From Isoetes taiwanensis (lineage: Eukaryota > Streptophyta > Lycopodiopsida > Isoetales > Isoetaceae): a stretch of 64,000 nt of DNA. The stretch covers positions 310,001-374,000 of the forward strand of contig JAJEKV010000226.1 in NCBI GenBank assembly GCA_021234155.1. The letters are read 5' to 3'. The notes under the pieces are model-generated. The model searched no databases. It saw only the letters and a program-made list of their open reading frames with translations, and was not told the origin of the DNA. Numbering within the stretch: the stretch's first letter is position 1; the number at the start of each line of letters is the position of its first letter. Made by a program: the position numbers and the translations under genes. This document shows, in pieces, positions 45,880 through 57,654 of this stretch.

Positions 45880-48800
45880 ACTATCACCCGAGGTACCATG
45901 TTCCATTGAGTTGGAAGTCTTTCTCCACTATCCATTTTGGTTTTGTGCACATCGAATCCAAAATTGAACCCTCATCATTCCCTTTCGAGCAACGACGAGC
46001 AAAATTATCACCAACTCTAAGTGCCTCTTGCTAACATCGTGGGATTGGAGGAGAACAAGGACCGCTGGATTTTACTTGGTCCTCAATGTTAGCATGCACA
46101 TTGAAGGATGGTACAATAACTTGAAGTTTCCAATCATCAACGTAGTGCTTGTTCACTAACCGTCCCCATGCCATCCAAGCGTAGCTGCGGGAAGCATGAA
46201 AGTTCCCTCGTGTGCAAGCTGCCACGGAGATTGAGGATTGAATGCATGTACACAATGGATGCGCCTAGTGTCCAAAATCCTTTCTGCACCCCATGCTTTC
46301 TTTCTATCTATATCCTCCACCTTGACTTCCCAAAAGAACCTTTTTATATTCTTCCTCTTTATTGGTTTCAGATGTGTTCATCCACTCCCGGATGTTCCAC
46401 AAGTAAACATCTCTTCGGGAACTTCTACCACTTCATGAGCATTACCCAATTTTATGTTCTTTCGTATTTTTAATTGCGGTTGTCTTAACCATCTCTTCAA
46501 CTCGGCAGACTTTGCCATCGTGTTCACCTTTCCGTGGTTAGAACCAAAAAAATTCCACATCATATAGACATCCGATTGTCGTTTGTGTACCTAGCCACAA
46601 AGTAAAATGGTCTAGAAGCCTTGAATTGAGATCTTTGCGCACCATCGAAAACACATAATGTCTTTTGGAACCCTTCCTTTCTGCTCCGGATATTTGTGGT
46701 GCTTCATGAAGCGGTGTCGCCGAACAAAGTATCGTGTTCCCTATCATCGATACATAGTAATGTGTTTCCTTGATAATCTCATCGCCCGAGTCATACTGAT
46801 ATGTTATTTGAACCAAATGGTAATCGGGTTATTGACCCGGTATCGATGTGCACCTCCTCTTGTTCCTTGAATGTATAGTTCTCGCAAAATCCACTACCGA
46901 GAGACATGCATCTGGCGGGAGATTCTCCGAAGCTCCTTAAAGGCATTTTACCGCCATTGGTTTTTGAAATTATCGTTGGAAAGATTTTTAGACGCGCTCT
47001 TTCGGTTTATCCGAAGCTCCTTGGGTTGTCTCATTATCTTGATGAGTCAGGTCTCCTACCGAACTTCGAGGCGTTGTCTTTTTCATAGTCAATGTACTCC
47101 CATTTCCTTTCCCTACCGCCACTTCCTTCCATGGACAGTCTGAAACTTCTTGCTCCCCACGACTCACAATTTCCAGGGATGCACCTTCTTGTGAAACTCA
47201 TCTAATTCACTCTTTGGACACAATATAGATCTCCACAAGCTTCCGTACTTGCAATTTTATCTTTGGTGCCCCTGCATTGACCAAGTTCATGTGATCTACA
47301 AACATGGCGGTTGAAGTGCAATTCTTGGGATGTTTGGTTCTCATCCCATTGAGTCCATCCACTAGCATTTGCATCCTCACGTGTTGAATCACACGGCAAC
47401 TATTGAAGTCCAATTTCACCACAATTCGGGTTTTAGCTTCTCAAAAGCTCGAAGTTGAATCTTAATTTCGGATGTTGGTCGAAACCTCTTGAACAATAGC
47501 ATCTGCATGAAATGAACACTAAGCTGTTAGGATGTGTATACCACACCAAAACCATGCACCATACCATACCCCCACACTCATCATATCGAGCGAGCAGCAC
47601 CTTAGTGCGTGTACATTACCACACACCACACCACACCCCATCACACACCATACCATTCACCACACACCATACACCAAATGGTGGAGTGTGGAGTGGTGAT
47701 GGAGTGTGGTGGTGGTGGAGTGGTGGTGGTGGGGGTGGTGGTGGTGGATTGTGGTGGTGGGGGTGGTGGAGTGGTGTGTGGTGGTGGTGGGGGTGGTGGT
47801 GGGTGTGGTGGAGTGGTGTGTGGTGGTGGGGGGCGGTGGTGGGGGTGTGGTGGTGGTGGAGTGGTGTGTGGTGTGGTGGTGGGGGTGGTGGTGGTGGTGT
47901 GTGTAGTGGTGTGTGGTGCTATGATGTGGTGTGGTGGAGTGTGGTGGTGGGGTGTGGTGGGCGTGGTGGTGGTGTGTGGTGGTGGTGGAGTGTGGTGGGG
48001 AGGGGTGTAGTGGTGGTGGTGTGGTGTGGTGTTGTAGATTGTGGTGTGATGTGGTGGTGGTGGGTGTGGTGGTGGTGGTGGTGGAGGGGTGTGGCGTGGG
48101 ATGTGGTGGGATGTGTGTGCATGTGGTGGTAATGTGGTGGTCGCAAAGATGTGGTGGTAGTCTATGGTGGTGGGATAGATGGGGTGTGGTGGGGTGAGGG
48201 GGAGAATAAATAAAATTGAATCACACATATCATACATTAACATGCACACCCACATGACACCATGGACATAAGCAGCCCACACCACACCACACCACCACAC
48301 CATCACGACACCACACATCACATCACATCACTTTTATCCTATTTAGGTATGACATAAAAAAATCTGCCTAGCCTGCTCTCATAAACACTTCTGAAATTGT
48401 ACACCACGATAATAATTACATTCCTCTTCTAATGGTTAGAAAGGAACTGGGTCCTAAATCTGTTCCTTTCGATTCGATTTTGGCGTTTCATTTCCCAATT
48501 AGGCCAAATCGAAGAAGTTCATTCGGCAACATGGTAGGATCCATGTTGAGGAGATCCTCTGACTATTGTAGGGTGGCGAGGAGGGCATTGGCACATGTTA
48601 AAGCGGGGCTCGTGATCAATCTCACGAAGGTGGATATGCCTAAATCCACCTTCTTCTTTGATTTCGAATCAACCTAAAGGCATACAACAGACTGGATCTT
48701 TGGGCCTTCAATGGCTATGCTTGGAGTCAGTTGATGAGGAAGAGCTCTTAGACAAGGTCCATCGGCTTATGTTACATCTTTCTTTGCAAGGTAGCTGGTA

Positions 48801-49661
48801 TATTTGTTCTCTGTCACTTGTCGCTCGACTCTGCTTGGCGGGTTTTTGGCGAAGTGCGTACTTACCACCGGGGGATCGCGAGGAAGCACTAGCAAACCTC
48901 ATCTGTTAAATTAGGATACTACGGAAAGCTTAGATGCTTTAGTGCAAAAACAATAATTTTGGATGCACCGGTTCTCGAGCCAGTCCATACCCGGCATTTC
49001 ACATTTTAGGATCATGCATGTAAATTTAGTTCGAAAGTCTGAGAGCTTTCAATGGAAAGCCAAATTTTGTAAAGCCAAATTTTGTAAGATCCTTTTTAAT
49101 ATATCATACTTTCCATGGTAGCTTGCTTGAATCGACAAAAATTGTCTTTATTCAACAAAATTTGTATCTCGGGATGGAGTTAGTTATAGCTCAAATATTT
49201 TTAGGGGTACACACACCCGGTAAAAGGAGTACTCAATTACGTCATGTTCTAATAATATTCCAAACATTAAATATTGCATTTAGGACTAGAGTCAACTACA
49301 CACAATTCACATCATCAATTACACCACAATCAACGTACAACACAATAACCACCACATGCACCAACACACTAAGCACCATAACTAAGAAACATGAATAGCG
49401 AAATAAACTAACACGTGATTCCTCGGATAGTGGTGGCATGTTCTTCTCTTACATTTCTCTCCAATCTTCTAGTTCTAACATCCTTTTGTGTTGGGAGACA
49501 CTCACAGTGTTCTCAATCCAAAATTTTTGAATCTTTTCTATATGTTCATCTGAAAATTGCATCGAATCTTTTAGCCCTCTTGTAAGAAAACCCATTTCCC
49601 ACCATTGTGTCGATCTCTTCCCTCTTTTTCTTTGCCTTTTGCGGGTTTCTTGGGTGAACAC
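45880..49661 (-). pseudogene. DDE-like transposase, copy C (element 3)
   Basis: Minus strand, in broken frames. An N-terminal basic stretch and IEKIQKFWIENT lie at 49449-49661, equivalent to AQFWLDNT of copy A; further N-terminal sequence may reach about 50160. A block at 47207-47422 (MQMLVDGLNGMRTK) matches the cysteine-rich region of copy B. Then SVVDFA with ENYTFK-like sequence at about 46870-46910 (one extra base), EIIKETHYYVS (about 46760), and MMWNFFGSNHGK with LGNAHEVVE (about 46440-46563). A C-terminal match, MCTKPKWIVEKDFQLNGTWYL, follows at about 45900. A GTG microsatellite sits in what is probably an intron. It is the most decayed copy. Confidence 0.65.
47612..48322. repeat. GTG/TGG microsatellite flanked by short CAC tracts
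   Basis: A 520-bp run of GTG/TGG triplets (about 47678-48202) has CAC-type repeats on its left (about 47612-47676) and right (about 48270-48322), so the tract can fold on itself. It is in opposite orientation to the CAC tract at 36157-36616. The Gly/Trp/Val and His/Pro/Thr frames here are repeat products. Confidence 0.9.
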
Positions 49662-50418
49662 CTAATACCTTTCAAGATCTACATTTGGCTGATTTTGTCA
49701 CTTGTTTGAGAATGCGCACGGCGCGTGCATTTATATTACAAAGGCGACTATTCTTGGCTGCTAAGCTGATCATTGCTGGTAGAGAGTTTGATGATGCATG
49801 GAGTCAGGCTCCTTATAACGATGCTCTTGGCTTCCAAATCCTTTAATTCTTCACCTATGAATTTTTTCCAATGTTTTATCCCTCAAAAATCAAGTAAAAT
49901 TTCTTTCGCCGTGCTATCCTCCATTCTTTTTGGTGCGTTTATGGAAAGAGCGTTAGCAAATTAAGGACAATCTGGCGTTTCACTTGCACTTCTTGATGAA
50001 CGGATCCTTACGCTTGGTCGCAAGCTCAATTTTTCTTCTCTTCTTCTTTTCCTCTGGCTTTTCTTCAACATTTCTTGTTCCTTGGTTCTTCTTCATTTTC
50101 TCTGTGCCTAAAATACCGGTTTGTATCTGAGATTACCTCATTGACATCCATATCCACAATGGATTGGGCTTTCCTGTGAGGAGGGGAGCCAAAGAACGGG
50201 GCGTAGGCAAAAAGCGGGAAGGGGCCAAAGAATAGGAATTTGAATTTGAATTTTAGTTTTGAAATTAAATTTCCCCCTGGCCGGCGGGACTCTATTCTTA
50301 AATCGGCCGTTGGCGGTGCCATAATTACACTTTCATACCACAAAAGTGGTGGATGCAGCGCCACATTTTGGGGGGGCGGGGGACGGCCGGTGGAACACCA
50401 CGCAGTGCTCTCTTACCC
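49662..50418 (-). other. Right arm of element 3 with transposase leader
   Basis: Includes a possible first transposase exon (minus strand, around SIVDMDVNEVISDTNRYF at 50090-50160) and the inverted-repeat zone with CACCACTTTTGTGGTA, ending in TCTTACCC at 50418. Confidence 0.45.
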
Positions 50419-50422
50419 TAAA
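50419..50422. repeat. 4-bp target duplication, right of element 3
   Basis: TAAA, one base different from TAGA at 35121-35124. Confidence 0.6.
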
Positions 50423-51175
50423 AGATTTCAACTTGATACGGACCATCGAGTCTCAGTTATCTATCAACAACCCGAATCTCAACCTCCCGTCGGAGAAGAT
50501 GGATGGAATTTATAGGAGTATGATTTTGAAATTATGTATAAGCACGGGAAACATAATGTCGTTGCGGATGCGTTGTCCGCCATCCCTTGGTAACTTTCGA
50601 ACCCATTGTAGCCAATTTCCACACTCACTAGTGAGTTGGAAAAGCAGAGACGGACCTTGGCCCCGAGATCGAGTTCGTGAAGTGTGGGATAGTTTGGCTA
50701 AGGAGTCTTAGAGATAAAGAAGCGTGAGGCTTTTCGGGTTAAGTATAAGAAAGAGGGTAATTTGTTATATTACAAAGATAAGTTGTGTGTACCTAAGGCC
50801 TCGAGTGCGTAAAGCTTATTCTCCATGATACACACTTGACCCTATAGCTGGACATGCAGGGTTTCATGAAGACCTACTTTAAGATCCGCTCGATTATTTT
50901 TGCCGTGTATGAAGAAGGACATTGCGGTATATAAAAGCGATTGTCGGTGTGTCAACAAACCAAAGGTGAGCAATTAAGGATTCGGAGAATTGCAACCTCA
51001 CGGATGTGTCCAATGCCAAATGGGGAAGTGATAACCATGGATTTCATTGTGGGCCTTCCGCGTGCTCTGTGGATATGATGCATTGATGGTAGTGGTCGAC
51101 AAATTGTCGAAAATGGCTCATTTCTTGCCATGTCGTACTGCGGATCTGACCCGATACGCTTTCTTTGTTTACAAA
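50423..51175 (+). pseudogene. pol: Ty3/gypsy pol, continued: end of RNase H and integrase start
   Basis: Continues the frame left at 35124. Recognisable blocks are FQLDTDHR, EYDFEIMYKHGKHNVVADAL (about 50515-50575), a spacer with LLYYKDKLCVP (about 50760-50795), and the integrase core start EVITMDFIVGLPRA and MVVVDKLSKMAHFLPCR (about 51025-51140). Several frameshifts. Integrase homology stops at FFVYK (51175), where CACTACAAAAG begins, and was not found again downstream. Confidence 0.85.
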
Positions 51176-51194
51176 CACTACAAAAGCGTTGAGC

Positions 51195-51605
51195 CTTTTT
51201 CGGCGTCTATATCGACCTTTGAGCGTCGATGCAGCGTCGATCATCGGCGTTTAAAGAACCGACGGTAAACCTCTATATCGGCCGGCGACCGTCGATCGAT
51301 CGACCAAAAACCGTCAAAATGCGATGTGTCGAAATGGCGTCGATGGTGGCGGCGATGAATCGTCGATCATCGGCCGTCATTGACGATGGCGATGCTGCGG
51401 TGATGCCTAGCCGGCCGTCGGCGTCAGCATGCCGAGCGTCGATGATCGGCGTTAAATTTGGCGTGCCATGGTGGCGATGCCACGGCTGGAGGTTCGGCGT
51501 GCGGTCGTTGCCCGCGGTGGCGTGCCATCTTTGGGCGTCGATGATCGGCGTTGATGGATGGCATTAACGTGGCGTGCCATGGTGGGCGTCGAGCATCGGC
51601 GTCTC
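51195..51605. repeat. GC-rich subterminal repeats (GCGTCGAT/ATCGGCG)
   Basis: Dense degenerate copies of CGTCGAT, ATCGGCG and GGCGTGCCATG. Matching motifs occur at 56372-56475. They probably mark transposase binding sites of the candidate CACTA element. Confidence 0.5.
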
Positions 51606-53715
51606 TAAATAAAAAAATTCAAAAATTAAAAAAATTTAATGGGTGCAATTTAAGACATATTAAGTTGTAAAGACTTGAATTTTATTTATCAAATAAAATA
51701 TTTGGTGAAATTTAAATTAATCAATTAAAATCTAATTAAAAACAACTAAAATCTACATTAATCAATTAAAATCTAAATTAATCAATTAAAGGTCGTTCTT
51801 AAAATAGACTTAGGTATCGGTATTACCGTAATCAAAATATAAAAAGTAGTGAAAATATACTTTCAAAATCATATTCAACAAAGTTAATGTATCATTGAAC
51901 TACAAAATCGTAAAATCTATTCACCACACTTGGAGTTGGAGAATAGCGAGACATAACATAAAAATCGAAGAGTTCAGGCTGGGGCTACCGTTATGACCTC
52001 TCGTCTTCCTCGTCGTCACGCCATGAAAACATATCCACGAAGCTTAAAGCTAAATACTTGCAAAGAATTATGTAGTGAATAATACATACATCACCCTTTT
52101 TCACCAAGAGCGATTCGGATGGCCGCCGCGTGCCCAATCGATTAGCCCTTTGGCGATCATCTCTGAGCTGGCCGTTTGGCACAAGCTGTTAAAATTACTA
52201 TAACCACCAGATCGGTCATGTTGGTAGCATAAGCTCAGCTCCAGATTGCGTGGGTACCTTCTTTGCCAAAGGCAGGGAGTTGCCGCTACTCCTCTCGTGA
52301 CAATATGTTGGCCTTGCAAGGCGCAACACAACACAAGTTCTTAGTCCTTTATATTAATCTAGATATCGTCTACGACTTGTGCTAAGCATTAGAGATGTAC
52401 TTCTGAATGACGCCCGTTCATCCAATGGGGTCGATTCGCTTCTTCTACTCGGGACATTTTCCATATCGGCATGTTTTATCGGTCTCTTCTTACGGTGGTA
52501 ATGCATAGCGTAAATCAAACATGAGATGCGATATTGATCGCGATTAAGAACAAGGGAAGGTAATACCTCATGGCTTTAACATGTTGACCAGCTCGCTCAT
52601 CACGGTCTTGGGGACATCTCTCATTTTTGAGCTCGGGATATTCCTCCTCTAGCCTATTCCTTAGTTCTATTTTCTACGCATCAAATGAGTCATCCCTCCA
52701 AGTACCCTTGTGGGCGTTGGTAACAATGTTGTTAGTGAGGGCATTGGTCTCCTATGAAATTCCTCTCCATCTTTAGTAGTGCCCAGTGAACTTGTGTTAA
52801 ACTTCACTCAACAAAGAAAATCAACTTCAAAGTTAATACATATGAATAAGTGTTAGTGAACCATAAATGCGTGAATTGAAGGCGAACTCACTCATATAAA
52901 GTGGTGTGCGTTAGGTGGGCGGTCGAAGCCTCTCTAGCTGAAGCTGAGGAAAGTCGGGGACCTTATTTTGCCGTCGATGCTCATTACCGGCGCTCCTTGG
53001 GAGGTTCGAGGCTCGCATACGATATTCGCCCGGTGTAGGCAAAGCTATGTCGGCGGGGGAACACCCCTCGCCCTAGTTGCGGCGGGGGCCCCCTTGCTGG
53101 CCGGAATTCTTGGCGGCGCTTAGCGTTGGCGTCAGCCCCGGACTGTCGATGGGTGGTGTGCTTTCTTCCCCATTGTATCAGCGTGTGATAAGCCGGAGAT
53201 CCATACTTTCGAGATCGTGGGATCTCGTCCTCGAGATGAGCCCTCGCCTCTTATTCTTCTTGGGCTGCGGTTGCGTCGGGGTTGGTACCAAAGCAGGCCC
53301 CAAATATAAAGGGTGCAACCCAAACACACGAAAAAAGAACAATGGTGGATATGCACCCTACATTTAGAAAAATATTTATTAGAATATATTAGAAATAAAC
53401 TACTAACCTAAATGTTAACCTAGCTAATAATGCATACCAAATCCATAAAATGGTTTAGGTGGCGATTGGGGATCACGTCGAACCAAGTACTTCCCCAAGC
53501 GTGGTGAACGAGCGGGTTTGTTGTCGTCAAGAATGTTGTCAATCCACCAAAGTAGCGGGGTTGGCAACCCATAGTAGAATCCATGCGACTAAAGCTCATG
53601 ATTGCTGGACATGCACAAGTACCCCTAAGTTATTAATATTGAGTGTGTTGAATGACATATTAAGAAATTAAGAAACCTTAATTACATAGAAACTTCATTG
53701 CACATTTAACAAGCT
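51606..53715. other. No recognisable gene
   Basis: The first 350 bp are very AT-rich with TCAATTAAAATCTAA repeats (about 51717-51790). The rest has mixed composition and no protein that I can name. Confidence 0.3.
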
Positions 53716-53834
53716 TTGTTTTATTATATTGACAGAATAAAAAAGTTTGACGATATTAACATGGCTCGACTTACAAATGTCTTTAAATATTTACTAGTTA
53801 CACAGCGTTCTAGACAAGGTATACAATGTCTAAT

Positions 53835-55400
53835 TCATTCTTTAAGTCTTTTGCAAACAACAACTTTTGACATCTCCAAGGCATCCATGCACTTCATATG
53901 TCGTCTTTGTCTCACAACCATGGTGGAAGATATTCCAACACTTTGTAAGGCTTCAACAACGGAAGCTTTGCATCGTTGTGTGAACACGTGGCGTGATGAG
54001 CCATCATTCTTGTTTTGCTCCTCCAACTTGTCAAGGCGTCGTTGGTACATATGTGTTGGATTGATGTATTGGCCATTGTCGACATTGTTAAACCCTCCAT
54101 TCGTCGCATAGCTTGCACAAAATCAAGGAGCATGTCATAGATGTATCCCAATGCATAGACATCATGAATTTCGTCCCCAAACACGATCATCATCCTTCGA
54201 TTTCTCAAAGACACTTTTCTCATTACCACCAAGGATATTTAAGCTTGTCCATCTCGAAAGTGAGTATTGGCTCTTCAACATGGGACGGCGTTCTTTGCAA
54301 TAATAATGTATCGTCATCCCAATCACCAATTGCCACCCAAACATTTGTGTACTTGTCGTCAAAATGTAATTTGACTCTTTTGCAATTGAGCTTTGTGTGA
54401 GTAAAGTGGCCCTTGTGGATCTCAATGACACCTTACGCTAGGGCAAGAGCTATCTACGGAACATCTTGATATACAACTCTCATTGAGCCCTAACTTTTAG
54501 CGGATATGTGTTTAGGAGGCCTTTTTAATGTGAAGGCTATTGCGTTTGACCATCTCCTATAACGTGAAAGGTCCTGAGGTAAATGGTCAAACAAGTGTGC
54601 AAGTGTTTCTCCATTCATAAATGGTAGAATCACCATTGGCCCTATGGTACCCGGCTAGAGCTAGCAACTTCATAAGGAAGTCCAATGGGTGTACCCGGTC
54701 ACGGGGATGTGGACTCTTGGGCGTATATATTTTTGGGCCTTCTCATATGACATGCTCCTATCTCCCGAGGGGCTTTATAAACCCATCCGCATAGAACTCA
54801 TCATCTTGGAAGTGTTGTGTTCCAATGATCTTGATTTGATATGTGCTATGAGTTGATCTCTCTTCAATGTCCGGTACATCGACTCTGACCTCTATGGGTA
54901 TGGGTTCGAAGATTGATGTCTTCATGTGATTTTCCAAAGAAAAGTGGGGCATGCTAGGCCTGCTCCACTAGAGCTTCCCCTTGATGCAAAGGCGTTTCTT
55001 ATTATCTCCAAAGCGTGCATTGAGATCCTTAATGATGACATTCTTGTGTGATGCGCGTCGCTTTTGGAGGAATTCCAACTAACTACCATTCCTCGACACG
55101 AGCCTTTGCATTGGGACTTTGGCTGCTTTGAATGGTTCAAACATGTCTCGATTCGACCATGGGGTTTCCAAGCATTGACTTTACATGTGTGTTGTTCGGA
55201 AGAGATGTCAACATTTCCTCGGCACGGCCATTTGATGCTAACTCATTTTGACACTTCCTTTGGACATGCCTTACAAAATGAATTGAGGCGTTGACCGGTT
55301 CGCGTCCATTGTCGGGACTTCGTTGGCACATATCTCATTTATGAGCACCCGTCTAATCTCGGTATTAAGCATTTGTGTCTTCACATTTGGGGCCATACCA
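53835..55400 (-). pseudogene. Unrecognised gene remnant inside the candidate CACTA element
   Basis: A chain of minus-strand frames reads as plausible protein: NVIIKDLNARFGDNKKRLC (about 54990-55045), MPHFSLENHMKTSIFEPIPI (about 54900-54952), HPLDFLMKLLALAGYH, EIHKGHFTHTKLNCKRVKLH (about 54370-54425) and KYTNVWVAIGDDD. Frame changes occur at least four times. I do not recognise the family. It could be a second CACTA gene or a captured host gene. Confidence 0.3.
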
Positions 55401-55849
55401 CAAACCAAATTAAACTAATTTTATCGGCAATGCATAAAAAAATACAAAGAAAAAAGGATTAGGTGGATTAACCTAAATACATTAGCAAATAAATTTACAA
55501 AGAGTAGTAGGTGAGCTTGGACCGAAGCACTTAGTCCCCTCCACTCAAGGTGGGTCGACCATGCCCTTGCCCAAGTCTCCCAAGTTTTTTAAACCCTAAA
55601 CAAAGCATTAAACTTAAGCGTATTAAAATAAATTCTTACGGAATAAGTACAAGGTGTTAGATTTGTGGATTCCAAAAGCAGCATTTTGTTAGGAGTTATG
55701 CATGCAAAACAAGACATCAATGGTTGAAAAAATTACTAAGTAGAAACAAAACATTGCAAGGTTCATGGACCTTGCATTCGAAAAAACAAAATAAAAGGTA
55801 GTCCTTCATGAAGAAATAATAGAGGGCATTGAAGAGGAAAAGCCATCGA

Positions 55850-56060
55850 AAGAAGGGAATGGATGGAGGAGGAGGAGGAAGAAGAAGAAGAAAAGTGGAG
55901 GATGATGAAGATGAAGAAGAATAGAAAAAGAAAGAAGAAATAGAGGAAAGATGATGATGAGAGAAAGGGATGTAAAAAGGAAAAAGAATATAGAAGAGGG
56001 AGGAGTTGGAAGAAGGAAGAAGAAGCAAAAATTTTGGAAGAGCAAAAAGCCAAGAATAAA
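55850..56060. repeat. Purine-rich low-complexity tract (GGA/GAA)
   Basis: GAGGAGGAGG and GAAGAAGAAG runs with AT-rich interruptions. The apparent Phe/Leu/Ser frames on the minus strand are products of composition. Confidence 0.75.
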
Positions 56061-56490
56061 AAAGGCATAGCAATATGAGGGATAGAAACATTGGAAGGGA
56101 TCAAAATGGAAGGGGGATGGAAGAATTAACTAAAAGAGGCCAAGATTGATGAGAATGGGAAGAACAAACAACAAGAACATAAATCCTAAAACTTGGAAAA
56201 AACAAGCATGGATTCAAAAAAAGATGGTTGATCAAGCACATTAACAGACTTGCTTGGCAAAGGAAATGGGCTTCAAGACCGATGAGCCAAAAATGTAGGA
56301 ATAAATGCTCCTCAAGTTTCTTGCTTGCTTTCGAAATAGGTCGGGTTTTCATACTGTTTGAGAATATTACTGGCAGCGTCGATGTCGGCGTCGCTGGCGT
56401 CGATATCGGCGATTCATGTATAAACGTCGATGATCCGGCGGATATGGATAAAAGCGGTCAATATCGGCGTTGGCCCAAAAAAAAGTTAAT

Positions 56491-57654
56491 TGTACCTACA
56501 AAGGTTGAATTGAAGCAAAACCTGACATCCAAAACCCTAGCCGCTTCAAATATTCTTGGTTGAGGGCAACAGAGCTTGGCAGCTTCACATCTAGTTCTAG
56601 CAAGCATCAGTCTTTGGGGCGATCTAAGGTTATTTTTGTATTTCCTTTCTCTGCAATCCTCCTTGTTCATTATCGTTCTTAGCCCCTTATTTGTAGCTCT
56701 TTTCAATATGGGGATGGGGGATGCTAAGCCCTACTATCTGAATAGCGCCATTGGAAAGGCGTTTGGAGTATGGTTGATGGTATTACCCGGCCGGCGTCCA
56801 CGAAATCCTCAAAGAACTATGCGGATTGAAGATGAAGCATTAGAGGAAATAGAAGACTAGCTAGGCTGTTGAAGAAGAGATGAATACAATAGCTTGCACG
56901 ATAATCGCACCCGTCGGTATTTGGAGATTGGCAAATTATGTCGGGGGATTTGAATTTCTTTGAAGGCATTATTGGATGTCGCGGCGACATTGGTGTGAGG
57001 GCTGTTTCCTCTTCCACCTTTGAGGCAACCTCACGATCTAGAGCATTTTTGGCGTGATATTTGTACTCTAATCATAGTATTTGGCGACATTGGATAAGTA
57101 TTTGAGAATATTTGAGCATTTTGTTTCAAGTTTTGGATCTTTATAATCCGGTTATCTTTGTTCTAGCATTTCTTATACTTATATTCTCATATTCAATCTA
57201 AGGATGTTATTGTTAGATAGGCTCGGTCTTGGATTGAAGTGGGAATAAACATCTCCTCTTTCATATGATTCCCGGACTCATCTACATAGCATTGCAAAAT
57301 CGAAGATCCTATGCTCAAATTGGAATGTGCAATCTCACGGACATATCGACGAATTGGTTTTAGTTTCGATGGGGAGATCTCTTAAAATAGGGTTAGGGCT
57401 CGAATTTAACTCATGGCTTAGATAATCTTTGAGATGGTTGATGACAATCAAAACCAAAGGTAGAAAAGAAAAGGATGGAATTCTTGCCTAGATGATGGCG
57501 ATCAAAGCCAAGTATGTCAAGTATTGAAGATGGAGATAGATTGGGCAGCCAAAATATTGATACATTGCATGGCTTAGATAAAGACAACATAAATGGTGTA
57601 TATCTAGTTCCTTTCTTTGGAGAAATTGGTAAGTGACATGGTCACTAAGCGGGC
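56491..57654. other. No recognisable gene
   Basis: Unique-looking sequence between the candidate CACTA end and the satellite. A short plus frame ends RRPRNPQRTMRIEDEALEEIED at about 56860, without a recognisable family. No integrase or LTR sequence of the gypsy element was found. Confidence 0.3.

Larger units (their letters stand above)
35125..50418 (-). mobile_element. Element 3: DNA transposon with transposase and FCP1-like phosphatase
   Basis: The ends are imperfect inverted repeats: GGGTAAAAG...TGTGGTGT on the left and, on the other strand, GGGTAAGAG...CGTGGTGT on the right. Shared inner blocks are CCACATTTTGG and CACCACTTTTGTGGTA. The element is 15,294 bp; without the copia insert and its duplication it is 9899 bp, close to element 1. 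The phosphatase gene starts about 0.23 kb inside the left end on the plus strand, and the transposase starts near the right end on the minus strand, so the genes converge as in element 1. Both genes are decayed. Confidence 0.75.
51176..56490. mobile_element. Candidate CACTA (En/Spm) transposon inserted in gypsy integrase
   Basis: The left end is CACTACAAAAGCG, the classic CACTA terminus, exactly where integrase homology stops. The first 420 bp are full of short GC-rich motifs, such as GCGTCGATGATCGGCGT, as in CACTA subterminal repeats. Similar motifs recur at about 56372-56475, ending in GGCCCAAAAAAAAG. A clean GTAGTG right end was not found there. A GTAGTG followed by AAA at 51846-51854 offers a much smaller element (676 bp). 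No TNP2-type transposase was identified. Confidence 0.4.

Noticed and set aside
51842..51854. Confident right end of a CACTA element at GTAGTG
   Set aside because: Only six terminal bases match the left end, and the gypsy integrase does not resume after it, so it is kept as an alternative only.
55717..56104. Leu/Phe/Ser-rich membrane-like proteins on the minus strand
   Set aside because: These are products of a purine-rich low-complexity tract, seen in all three frames.
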